Of a stretch of 58,242 bases of DNA, positions 33,271-41,201 are shown piece after piece (position 1 is the stretch's first letter; the number at the start of each line of letters is the position of its first letter). Both the position numbers and the translations under genes were made by a program. The DNA is from Lachnospiraceae bacterium (lineage in GTDB: Bacteria > Bacillota > Clostridia > Lachnospirales > Lachnospiraceae), in assembly GCA_015057955.1 (NCBI GenBank), contig SVDE01000003.1:1-58242 (forward strand), read 5' to 3'. The notes beneath the pieces were generated by a model. It worked only from the letters and a program-made list of their open reading frames with translations. It was not told where the DNA came from and did no database searches.

Positions 33271-34086
33271 TTACTGTAAAAATACAAGATTCTCAACAAT
33301 GTCCGGATACTTTTCAGCAATCTCTTTATATGTACCGTCTTCTACGAGTTCCTTGATCGCTCCCTCTATCTTGTCACAGAGTGCCTGATCACTAGAACGG
33401 AAGGCGATGCCGTACTGTTCGCCGCCCAGTTCCTCATCAAGGATCTCAAATCCTTCATGTTCAGCCTGGTATGCCTTTGCAACCGGGTAATCAACAAATA
33501 CTGCGTCTACCGCATTTCCATCAAGCTCGGTGAAGCATTTAAGGAAACTGTCGCATCTGACTATATTGTTGAATGTTCCGGCAAGATCTGCAAGATCTTC
33601 CTGCAGGAGCTGATCACCGCTGGTTCCCAGCTGAACCGCAACGTCTTTACCCGCAAGATCAGCCGAGGATTTAATGCCGCTGTCTGCTTTAACGATAAGC
33701 ACCTGCGTATTGTCATAGTAAGGTGCTGAGAGAACATATCCTGCTTCCTTCATGCTGTCAAGGATCGTCATTCCTGACCAGATGCAGTCGCATTCATTTG
33801 CATCAAGCTGGATAAGCTTGTCATCCCAGTTTACTTCAAATATCTCAAGCTCAATGCCGAGCTTGTCGCATGCAGCCTGGCAGATCTCAACGTCAAATCC
33901 AGTATACTTTCCGTCTTCTCCCATATATGAGAACGGAGGATACTCAGGGTCGATGCCCATGATAAACTTTGTGACCTCAGCTCCATCACTGCCTGCCGCT
34001 GCAGTAGTGGCGGCTGATCCGCCTGAACATGCGCAAAGGGCTGCGCACATTACAGCTGCAAGTAATATACATAATAATTTCTTCAT
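33271..34086 (-). CDS. Amino acid-binding lipoprotein of the ABC transporter
   Basis: A 271-residue solute-binding protein. The lipobox LCA-C20 anchors it to the outer face of the membrane. A short Ala/Thr/Gly linker precedes the family 3 binding domain (MGIDPEYPPFSYM, GFDVEICQA, and KDVAVQLGTSGDQLL), typical of polar amino acid receptors. The ligand cannot be read. It is the first gene of the operon and has a good promoter; a 13-base tandem repeat sits in the leader. Confidence 0.94.
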   Translation of the reverse strand: MKKLLCILLAAVMCAALCACSGGSAATTAAAGSDGAEVTKFIMGIDPEYPPFSYMGEDGKYTGFDVEICQAACDKLGIELEIFEVNWDDKLIQLDANECDCIWSGMTILDSMKEAGYVLSAPYYDNTQVLIVKADSGIKSSADLAGKDVAVQLGTSGDQLLQEDLADLAGTFNNIVRCDSFLKCFTELDGNAVDAVFVDYPVAKAYQAEHEGFEILDEELGGEQYGIAFRSSDQALCDKIEGAIKELVEDGTYKEIAEKYPDIVENLVFLQ

Positions 34087-34113
34087 AACATATTTCTCCT
34101 ATCACGATTATAT

Positions 34114-34139
34114 GCGCTTTGATACAGCGCTTTATCATT
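34114..34139. repeat. 13-base tandem repeat in the transporter leader, candidate operator
   Basis: GCGCTTT occurs at 34114 and again at 34127, each followed by a similar A/T stretch (GATAC and ATCAT). An inverted GCGCAA is at 34143. The elements lie at and just after the predicted start of transcription of the binding-protein gene. Confidence 0.4.
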
Positions 34140-34165
34140 TTAGCGCAATAAAGTGATGTTGTAAA
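34137..34165 (-). promoter_or_regulatory. Promoter of the amino acid transporter-racemase operon
   Basis: Minus strand TTTACA (34160-34165), 17-base spacer, TAAAAT (34137-34142), giving a leader of about 45 bases before the binding-protein ATG. Confidence 0.65.
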
Positions 34166-34265
34166 GAATTATTATTTTCACTCTGCTTCTTTGGTTATTA
34201 TTGTGTTCTATCAGTGATCTTCAACTTTCATAAAACATCAATATTACTGAAAAAGAAATCGGCAG

Positions 34266-34295
34266 TTGACTATTTTGGGGATTTTTTGTGATAAT
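34266..34295 (+). promoter_or_regulatory. Promoter of the AspT-like carrier gene
   Basis: TTGACT (34266-34271), 18-base spacer ending TGT, GATAAT (34290-34295), an extended -10 type. The leader to the chosen start would be about 34 bases and holds AGGTGG. Confidence 0.6.
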
Positions 34296-34335
34296 TTCGC
34301 TGTTGTTCATTAATAGTATAGGTGGGTTAACTAAC

Positions 34336-35997
34336 ATGTTCATGGATTATGTTTTTAATGTTTTTTTCAACCAGTACTTCCTGCTGTTTCTTACTGCCGC
34401 CCTCGGATATCTCCTCGGTAAAGTTAAGATCAAGTCTTTTACTCTTGGCTCTACCGGCGGCATTTTCACAGGTATACTGATCGGATGGCTGATGGTCACC
34501 CTTGCCAACGGCGTGCCGGAAACCGACAGCCATTTCACAACCGCCCAGAAGCTTATTGGAGACTCGTCGACAAGCGGGATAGTGGATCCCGGCTTCATGA
34601 ATTTCTTCCTTATCATTTTCATAGCTGCTGCCGGCCTCGGCGTCGGAAGAAAGATCCGCAAAGTCCTTAATCTGACAGGTGTAAAGCTTGTTGTAATAGG
34701 CATCATAATACCGGTCATCTCCATGGTACTGACTTTCGGCTGTCTGAAACTCGCTCCATCTCTCATGGGTTCAAACTACAGCGGGTATTCAATTTCAGGC
34801 ATGTACTCGGGAAGCATGACCAACACCGCCGCATTCGGAAACTCCATGGCGGTCATAAACAATAATGAGGAGTTTTACAAAGAAGCATATGCAAATACCG
34901 ACCTGGACGGCAAGGTTGACGCATGGGCTTTCCTTTACGGCAAGACCATGACCGATGAAGAAGGCGTAACTGCTTCCCTCGAGAATCAGTATGCGGAAGA
35001 ACTTGCCGCTATCTCCAATGAAACAGCAAGAGCCGAAAAACTTGCGGCATATGTATCAGAGTTCATGTCAACTCATTCAGCGGAAGAGATCACTGCAAAA
35101 AAGAACTCTGCAGAAATGTATGCCGTAATAGCTGTCCTTGCTGCAAAATCTGTGGGTGAAAATGCAGATGACGCTGCCCGCGCTGCAGCCATCAGCGAAG
35201 CGAAAGCCGCCGGAGCAGATTATATACCGGCCACTCTTTCTGATGAACAGGCGGCATCCCTCATGGGTAAGTTTAAAGGCACTGTATCCGGTGCTTATGC
35301 GGTAGCTTTCCCTGTCGGAACGATCATCATAATCATACTGATCTCAATCCTTGCCGCTCTCTCAAGAAAACAGCGTGAGGGTGAAGGCGCTTTCATGTCA
35401 AAACACGGCAACTCCGCATCGGCTGCGATCCCGAAGAAGCAGACCGGAAAGCCCAATATTTTCTTTAATGCGCTTACATTCGGTCTGGTCATCTTCCTCG
35501 GATATCTGCTCGGAATGATCAAGATCCCCCTCGGCAACGGGACAAACTTTTCATTCAGCTTTGTTGGCGGTGTCCTGATCATGGCACTCGTAGTAGCAAA
35601 CCTGCCTCTTGGAAAAGCCTTTGAGATCGACCCCATGGCGCTTGGCTTTGTACGCGAATTCGGTCTTCTGTTCTTCATGAGCATCATCGGTCTTTCATAC
35701 GGATACCAGGTTGTCCATTCGTTCCTCGGATCCGGCCTTGTTGTAGCAATAATGGCTGCAGTTGTTGAGATCATTGCGGTCGCTGCCGCCCTTTTGCTCG
35801 GCCGTATAATGAAACTCAGATGGGGTCTTCTGGCCGGAGCCATCTGCGGCGGATGCACATCAACTGTAGGCCTCGGCACAGCTCTGGTCACGATGGACAG
35901 TGATGAACCCGGAATGGGATTCGGCGTTTCACAGCCATTTGCGATACTTGCAAACGTTCTGCTCATAGCCTGGTTCCATGCCCAGTTCTTCCTGTAA
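34336..35997 (+). CDS. AspT/YidE/YbjL-family carrier with unusual central domain
   Basis: A 553-residue carrier built from two homologous membrane halves (about 12-175 and 325-553). Each half has the family motif: GMYSGSMTNTAAFG at 155-168 and GAICGGCTSTVGLG near 515-528. Family members exchange aspartate for alanine or move other dicarboxylates. The usual TrkA-C (RCK) domains between the halves are missing; instead residues 176-320 form an Ala/Glu-rich helical insert with no motif I recognise. The ATG at 34336 follows AGGTGG; an in-frame GTG at 34288 would lie on the -10 and is rejected. A small gene follows 22 bases later. Substrate unknown. Confidence 0.85.
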   Translation: MFMDYVFNVFFNQYFLLFLTAALGYLLGKVKIKSFTLGSTGGIFTGILIGWLMVTLANGVPETDSHFTTAQKLIGDSSTSGIVDPGFMNFFLIIFIAAAGLGVGRKIRKVLNLTGVKLVVIGIIIPVISMVLTFGCLKLAPSLMGSNYSGYSISGMYSGSMTNTAAFGNSMAVINNNEEFYKEAYANTDLDGKVDAWAFLYGKTMTDEEGVTASLENQYAEELAAISNETARAEKLAAYVSEFMSTHSAEEITAKKNSAEMYAVIAVLAAKSVGENADDAARAAAISEAKAAGADYIPATLSDEQAASLMGKFKGTVSGAYAVAFPVGTIIIIILISILAALSRKQREGEGAFMSKHGNSASAAIPKKQTGKPNIFFNALTFGLVIFLGYLLGMIKIPLGNGTNFSFSFVGGVLIMALVVANLPLGKAFEIDPMALGFVREFGLLFFMSIIGLSYGYQVVHSFLGSGLVVAIMAAVVEIIAVAAALLLGRIMKLRWGLLAGAICGGCTSTVGLGTALVTMDSDEPGMGFGVSQPFAILANVLLIAWFHAQFFL

Positions 35998-36019
35998 AAA
36001 GTTTTTGAAGGAGATAAAA

Positions 36020-36352
36020 ATGACTTTATACGAATATCTTAAATCCGGACTCAGCAAAGAGACCGAACTTTACGCATACTATGTAGATCACAAAGACGAG
36101 ATCATAGCTCTGAAAGAAGAATATGAAGCAAAGCTGAGTGATCTCAAGGCAAGGATCATAACCGAATTCATAAATGATAAACACCTGGACAGGGAACCTG
36201 AGGTATCTGACTCATTTTACAACTACATCCACGGTATTGAGGATAAGTTTGTCCAGAAGACTCTCGAAGGCGTAAGCCCCGAAGTCATGAAGAAAATATA
36301 TGTTGACCGTCTGGTGGAATCTCTTGCATCAGACGGGGTGATCATCCGCTGA
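36020..36352 (+). CDS. Small helical protein linked to the AspT-like carrier
   Basis: A 110-residue soluble, charged, mainly helical protein; family not recognised. A coiled-coil-like stretch rich in Glu, Lys and Leu is at about 25-55 (EIIALKEEYEAKLSDLKARI). No signal peptide, membrane helix or cysteine. The ATG follows GAAGGAG at ideal spacing and lies 22 bases after the carrier stop, so the two form an operon. It may be a cytoplasmic accessory of the carrier, standing in for the absent RCK domains, but this is inference. Its last 11 bases overlap the convergent tetR-type gene. Confidence 0.7.
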   Translation: MTLYEYLKSGLSKETELYAYYVDHKDEIIALKEEYEAKLSDLKARIITEFINDKHLDREPEVSDSFYNYIHGIEDKFVQKTLEGVSPEVMKKIYVDRLVESLASDGVIIR

Positions 36353-36920
36353 ACTTAAGCGTCTCATATATCAGCCTTATCTGCTTTTCTATTTCGGAAT
36401 CAGTGATCTTGATCAGCGCGTTATGCCTGCTCATTCCTTCAATGACCCAGAAAATGTGCCTTGCCATTCCTTCCGGGTCATTGCAGGAAAATATCCTTTC
36501 ACTTCTGCATATCCTTATGATGTCAGCAAGTATCTTTACCGATTTGTTGATGTTTCCCGCAAGGAACGCGGCCCCTTCCGGATCGCATGAGACAAATTCG
36601 GAAACCGCATTATCTATGCTTGTCTGCGCATCCAGTACCTGGCTGATCCTCGCCCTCAAAAACTTATCAAATATCTTGTATGCGGGAACCCTTGTCTTGA
36701 TCGCGAGTTTTAATGACGCAAGCGCCTTTTCCTGCTCTTCATTTATGATATAGATAAACACAGCTGAAGTAGAGTCAAAATGGCGGTACAATCCGCCTCT
36801 TGACATTCCGGACGCATTGCAGATGTCCTGCATCGTTGTCCTTGCAAAACCTTTCTGCGCAAACACTTTTCTGGCTGCCGCGGCTATATTGCTTTTTGTC
36901 TTGTCACCTTTTCTTCCCAT
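36342..36920 (-). CDS. TetR-family transcriptional regulator
   Basis: A 192-residue repressor-type regulator. The N-terminal helix-turn-helix reads TTMQDICNASGMSRGGLYRHF (around residues 28-48 without the end bases); the C-terminal ligand domain is variable. The ATG at 36918-36920 follows GGAG; an in-frame upstream start would overlap the radical SAM gene. It begins 10 bases after that gene and is probably in its operon. The ligand and targets are unknown. Confidence 0.88.
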   Translation of the reverse strand: MGRKGDKTKSNIAAAARKVFAQKGFARTTMQDICNASGMSRGGLYRHFDSTSAVFIYIINEEQEKALASLKLAIKTRVPAYKIFDKFLRARISQVLDAQTSIDNAVSEFVSCDPEGAAFLAGNINKSVKILADIIRICRSERIFSCNDPEGMARHIFWVIEGMSRHNALIKITDSEIEKQIRLIYETLKFSG

Positions 36921-36930
36921 TTTCCGCTCC

Positions 36931-38715
36931 TTATCCGGCAATGTCATAATGAACATGTCTCTCGAGCACTTTTGAGACTCCGCCCTGTTTTTCTGTTTCG
37001 ATCCTTACTGCTCCGCCCTGCCCGTCGTACGTGAATGTGACCATTACGGAGTTTTCCTTTTCAGAATCTATAGTGCCGTCCTCTATAAATGCGCTGACAT
37101 CAAAATCAAAAAATTCAATGTGGACATTATCTTTAATGTTCTTTTCTTTTACATATTCCCGCTCAAGTTTTTTCTGTATGCTCCCTCCCGGGATGAAATC
37201 AGGCCTTACCTTCAGTTTTTCCCTGGCATACAGGTCTATGAGCAGCAAAGCATCAAAGTGCTGTATCCCGGCATGATCCAGGTCAAACCCTTCAAATGCC
37301 TCTTTCAGGTCTGAGAGCCTTTGTTCTATTATCTCCCTGAGCATGCTGTATGCACTCATCCTGCTCTGTTTGTGGAAGCGTGTCCTGTGCTCCTTATAAT
37401 ACGACGCAATGTATTCATACATCGCAAACGGATCGGCAAAGTATTTTTCAAACTCATGCAAGGTGAACAGGAATGCTCCGCTGTTGCCGTAGCGTTCAAG
37501 CTGTTCCTCCACACTCTTAAGATGGAGCAGGTCATCAAAACTCATCCATTTTGTTGAAAGGACTTCATAAGGCGGTGCGCTTTCATACACAAGGGCAAAT
37601 TCTTCTGCTCTTTTTTCTATTTCTGTTCCCTTGAGCACCTTTAAGAATCCAAGCTGCAGTTCGTCTGCTCCCCAGCCGTAAACCCCGTTAAAGGAATTGC
37701 GGAAACTATCCAGGTTTTCAAACGGGAGTCCGGCAATAAGATCCACATGCACCGGGATATTGCCATATTTCTTTAACTGCCTGACAACTGATTCGATCCT
37801 TTTCAGGTCCGCATACCGGTTTACAGCAGCTAATGTCTCCTGATTCAAAGACTGCACTCCTACTTCAAACTGGAACAGTCCGCTTCTTACCGTACTTAAA
37901 AACTCCAGTTCTTCATCCGAGATCAGGTCGGCTTCTATCTCAAAATGGAATCTTGTCACTCCGTTGTCATGCTCTGCCAGGTATTTCCATATGCCCATTG
38001 CATGAGCTTTATTTGTATTGAAAGTCCTGTCAGTAAATTTGACTATCCTTACTTTTTTGTCAAGGAAATGCTGAAGCTCCGGATAAACTATATCAAGGCT
38101 TCTGAAACGCATCTTCTTTTCAAGTGATGACAGACAGTAGCTGCATCTGAACGGGCATCCCCTGCTGGTCTCGTAGTAGATCATCCGGTTGTCAAACTGT
38201 GAAAGATCATCGAAAATAAACCGGATATCGTCCATTTCCGTCTCTTTTAATCCGGTTTCGGATATCTTTGCTCCGCGCATCAGAATGCCCGGGATTTCAC
38301 CGATATCTTTCGGATCTTTGTTTTCGCTCTCATTAAGCCTTTCAGCGAGTTCCTTCCAGGCTTGCTCGCCTTCTCCGGTGAATATACCGTCCACTGATGC
38401 ATGGCGCTCCATCGCCCCTTCTGCATCAAATGCTGCTTCCGGACCCCCGAGCAGGATCAGGGTTTCAGGCATGATCTTTTTTATGTCTTCAAGCAGCTGG
38501 CCTATAAACCTCATGTTCCATATGTAACATGAAAACCCGATGACATCAGGGTGCTTTTCATATATGTCCCTCAGCACCTCAAACGGCTGCTGGTTGATGG
38601 TGTACTCCGCTATTTCCATGCATCTGCCGGCGTCACCTGCAAAAGCCCTGATCGAATACAGGGCCGGGTTCATATGAGTATATTTAGAATTTACTGCAAC
38701 TAAAAGGATCTTCAT
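36931..38715 (-). CDS. B12-binding-type radical SAM protein, DUF4080
   Basis: A 594-residue enzyme. The N-terminal part (1-140) has the cobalamin-binding Rossmann fold (DVIGFSCYIWN, LILLGGPEAAF) but I see no DxHxxG motif, so the cobalamin may bind base-off without the His ligand or not at all. The radical SAM cluster motif is CPFRCSYC near residue 190. The C-terminal region (about 370-594) matches DUF4080 by memory. The reaction is unknown; relatives include methyltransferases and thioether or ring-forming enzymes. The gene starts two bases after the small DUF6472 gene, and a tetR-type gene follows. Confidence 0.87.
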   Translation of the reverse strand: MKILLVAVNSKYTHMNPALYSIRAFAGDAGRCMEIAEYTINQQPFEVLRDIYEKHPDVIGFSCYIWNMRFIGQLLEDIKKIMPETLILLGGPEAAFDAEGAMERHASVDGIFTGEGEQAWKELAERLNESENKDPKDIGEIPGILMRGAKISETGLKETEMDDIRFIFDDLSQFDNRMIYYETSRGCPFRCSYCLSSLEKKMRFRSLDIVYPELQHFLDKKVRIVKFTDRTFNTNKAHAMGIWKYLAEHDNGVTRFHFEIEADLISDEELEFLSTVRSGLFQFEVGVQSLNQETLAAVNRYADLKRIESVVRQLKKYGNIPVHVDLIAGLPFENLDSFRNSFNGVYGWGADELQLGFLKVLKGTEIEKRAEEFALVYESAPPYEVLSTKWMSFDDLLHLKSVEEQLERYGNSGAFLFTLHEFEKYFADPFAMYEYIASYYKEHRTRFHKQSRMSAYSMLREIIEQRLSDLKEAFEGFDLDHAGIQHFDALLLIDLYAREKLKVRPDFIPGGSIQKKLEREYVKEKNIKDNVHIEFFDFDVSAFIEDGTIDSEKENSVMVTFTYDGQGGAVRIETEKQGGVSKVLERHVHYDIAG

Positions 38716-38717
38716 CT

Positions 38718-38891
38718 CTATATCTGATGACGGACTACCTTATACTCGTCTCCGTCTCTGTAAAACGGACAGCTCCTGTAATAGCCGGAGACCAGGCGGC
38801 CGTAATCATCCTCATCCATGTCCATGTCGCAGTAATACTCCTGGTATTCATCATCATAAACATAATATGCGCATGTCTCGCAGTCCTGCAT
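38718..38891 (-). CDS. DUF6472-family small protein with four cysteines
   Basis: A 57-residue acidic protein. Cysteines are at C4, C7, C21 and C41, a CxxC-Cx(n)C pattern that suits a metal site. The C-terminal DEYKVVRHQ resembles the end I remember for DUF6472 proteins. The ATG at 38889-38891 follows GGAGG. Its stop is two bases before the radical SAM start, so the two are coupled. The gene is short and easily missed. The role is unknown; it may supply a metal site or a partner for the radical SAM protein. Confidence 0.82.
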   Translation of the reverse strand: MQDCETCAYYVYDDEYQEYYCDMDMDEDDYGRLVSGYYRSCPFYRDGDEYKVVRHQI

Positions 38892-38940
38892 TTCATCCTC
38901 CCCTGCCGGTATTTACCATATTATTATATGTTTTTTTCTC

Positions 38941-38969
38941 TAGAATTAATATGGGATTTTGAATATAAT
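38941..38969 (+). promoter_or_regulatory. Promoter of the second aldo/keto reductase gene
   Basis: A good -10 TATAAT (38964-38969) with a poor -35 TAGAAT (38941-38946), 17-base spacing. The leader to the ATG at 39009 is about 33 bases. Confidence 0.45.
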
Positions 38970-39008
38970 TGATTTCAGGAAAATCATCTATGGGAAAGGA
39001 GATAAAAA

Positions 39009-40124
39009 ATGAGTTACCTTGGAGAAGACATTAAGAAGCTTGGTTTTGGTCTGATGCGTCTGCCCAAAACAGGTGAAGAGATCGATGTTGAGCAGACTAA
39101 AAAAATGGTAGACATGTTCCTCGAAGCCGGTTTCAAGTATTTCGACACGGCGTTTCTGTACACCGGAAGCGAGGAAGCGATCAAAAAAGCTCTGATAGAG
39201 CGTTACCCCCGCGACAGCTTCTATCTTGCGACCAAGATGGCTGCATGGATGAGATGCGAGACCAGGGAAGATGCCATAAAACAGTTTGAAACATCACTTG
39301 AGCGTACCGGAGCAGGATACTTTGATTTTTATCTGCTTCACAACCTCGGAAGCCCCCGCACCCAAAAATTTGATGAATTCGGGATCTGGGACTGGGCTCT
39401 TGAGAAAAAGAAAGAAGGACTGATCAAACATCTGGGATTCTCATTCCACTCATCACCCGAAGAACTCGAGGAGATCCTGAAAGCTCATCCCGAGGCAGAA
39501 TTTGTCCAGCTTCAGATCAACTATGCTGACTGGGAGAACCCGGCGATCAAGTCACGCGAATGCTATGAGATGGCAAGGAAATATGACAAACCTGTAGTTA
39601 TCATGGAGCCTGTAAAGGGCGGAATGCTCGCTACGCCTCCTAAGGCCGTTGCAGATATTTTCAAGGCTGCCGAGCCTGACTCATCAGTCGCTTCATGGGC
39701 TGTACGTTATGCTGCCGACCTTGAAGGGATCATCACCGTACTCTCAGGCATGAGCAATACAGAGCAGATGGCCGACAACATCTCATACATGAAAGACTTT
39801 ACCGGCATGACTCCCGCGCAGAAAGAGACCATGGCCAAAGCTCGTGAGGAGCTGGCGAAGATCCCCATGATCCCGTGTACAAGATGCGATTACTGCGCAA
39901 AGGTCTGCCCGATGGAGATCGGCATTCCGATGACATTCAGCGCAATGAATGTTCTGGCTCTTACCGGCAATGTTGAAAGAGCAAAAGGTGAACTGAGATT
40001 TCTTGAAGAGAGAGGCAGGAAAATGCCTTCTGAATGTATCCAGTGCGGTGCATGCGAGGGCGTATGTCCTCAGCATATAGAGATCCGTGACAATCTTGTT
40101 AAGGCTGCTGAAGTTTTGGAATAA
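39009..40124 (+). CDS. Aldo/keto reductase with C-terminal 2x[4Fe-4S] domain (second copy)
   Basis: A 371-residue paralogue of the protein at 12844-14028 with the same plan: barrel tetrad D46, Y51 (FDTAFLY), K76 and H111 (LLHN), then CTRCDYCAKVCP and CIQCGACEGVCP clusters at about 290-345. The two copies are clearly different in sequence, so this is an old duplication or separate acquisition. AAAGGAG precedes the ATG. It has its own promoter and terminator. Probably a soluble oxidoreductase of anaerobic metabolism; substrate not known. Confidence 0.92.
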   Translation: MSYLGEDIKKLGFGLMRLPKTGEEIDVEQTKKMVDMFLEAGFKYFDTAFLYTGSEEAIKKALIERYPRDSFYLATKMAAWMRCETREDAIKQFETSLERTGAGYFDFYLLHNLGSPRTQKFDEFGIWDWALEKKKEGLIKHLGFSFHSSPEELEEILKAHPEAEFVQLQINYADWENPAIKSRECYEMARKYDKPVVIMEPVKGGMLATPPKAVADIFKAAEPDSSVASWAVRYAADLEGIITVLSGMSNTEQMADNISYMKDFTGMTPAQKETMAKAREELAKIPMIPCTRCDYCAKVCPMEIGIPMTFSAMNVLALTGNVERAKGELRFLEERGRKMPSECIQCGACEGVCPQHIEIRDNLVKAAEVLE

Positions 40125-40142
40125 CGATCAGCTGCAGATAAT

Positions 40143-40170
40143 AAAACCGGCGCATCACTGCGCCGGTTTT
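40143..40170. terminator. Bidirectional terminator
   Basis: Perfect 11-bp stem AAAACCGGCGC with its complement around ATCACT and a T-run on the plus strand; A-run on the other side makes it work for the convergent Gfo/Idh gene. Confidence 0.9.
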
Positions 40171-40181
40171 TTCATGTCTGT

Positions 40182-41189
40182 TCATTCAAACGGGAATACA
40201 ACTCCCGCCTGAGCCCTAAGCTCTGTCATGACCTTCGAGATTGCAAGGGTCTGAGCCCACGGAGCTTCATCAGTTTGCTGTTTACCCTCGCGGATGGCCT
40301 TTTCAAATCCCAGCCATTCATGCTCATATCCTCTGACAAATGGTATCTCTGTGTTCTGTATGAGTTTCGGAAGTTCAGGCTTTTCAATCACATTTCCATC
40401 CAAATCACGGACTTCTATGACATCCGGGTTTGAGATCACGTTGAACCATATGCTGCCCTTGGTGCCGCAGATCTCACCATATTCCTCGCGCTCCTCTTCA
40501 GGCGAGTCTATGGTGCTGACACATTCAACCTTAACGCCGTTATTATACTCTACAGTGTAGTAGTCCCTTGAATCCACGCCGGTATCAAGCTTCTCAAAAT
40601 GTCCGGTCACACCTTTTATGTCCCATCCGAAGTGATTTGTCATACGGCCAAGTACATAAGGTCCCATGTCAAGAAGGGCTCCCCCGCCTGTCTCAAGCTT
40701 CTTCACTCTTTCAAGGAACATGACGTTATTTACGCTAATGAGCTTGCCGCCGGTAACCTCACCGATCTTTCCTGAAGCGATGATGTCATCAATGATCTTT
40801 CTTGAAGGAAGGAACGAGGGCCAGAGCGCTTCCGTGATGAACACGCCCTTTTCTTTTGCTGCGCCGATCATCTTCTGCGCCTGAGCATAATTAACCGCAA
40901 ACGGCTTCTCAACAATCACATTCTTGCCTGCTTCAATGGCTTTCATGGTCACTTCCATGTGAAGATGGTTCGGGATCGCTACATAGATCACATCAATGTC
41001 CGGATCAGCCATCATAGCCTCATATGATGTATAGGTCTTTTTGTAACCGTACTTGGCGGCAAATGTTTTCAGCTGCTCTTCAAAAGCGGAAGCCACTCCA
41101 TAGAGAACTATCCTCTCGTCATTCAGCTGATTCAAAATGTCTGATACCCAGGAAGCGATGGTTCCTGAACCGCATACGCCTATGTTCAT
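40182..41189 (-). CDS. Gfo/Idh/MocA-family NAD(P)-dependent oxidoreductase
   Basis: A 335-residue oxidoreductase. The N-terminal Rossmann fold starts GVCGSGTIASW, and the active-site EKPFAVN with K95 is characteristic. The C-terminal alpha/beta domain (about 125-335) binds the substrate, usually a sugar or polyol derivative. The exact substrate is unknown. It is the last gene of a four-gene operon with the FMN enzyme 12 bases upstream. A terminator follows. Confidence 0.92.
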   Translation of the reverse strand: MNIGVCGSGTIASWVSDILNQLNDERIVLYGVASAFEEQLKTFAAKYGYKKTYTSYEAMMADPDIDVIYVAIPNHLHMEVTMKAIEAGKNVIVEKPFAVNYAQAQKMIGAAKEKGVFITEALWPSFLPSRKIIDDIIASGKIGEVTGGKLISVNNVMFLERVKKLETGGGALLDMGPYVLGRMTNHFGWDIKGVTGHFEKLDTGVDSRDYYTVEYNNGVKVECVSTIDSPEEEREEYGEICGTKGSIWFNVISNPDVIEVRDLDGNVIEKPELPKLIQNTEIPFVRGYEHEWLGFEKAIREGKQQTDEAPWAQTLAISKVMTELRAQAGVVFPFE

Positions 41190-41201
41190 GTTTTACCCCT
41201 T

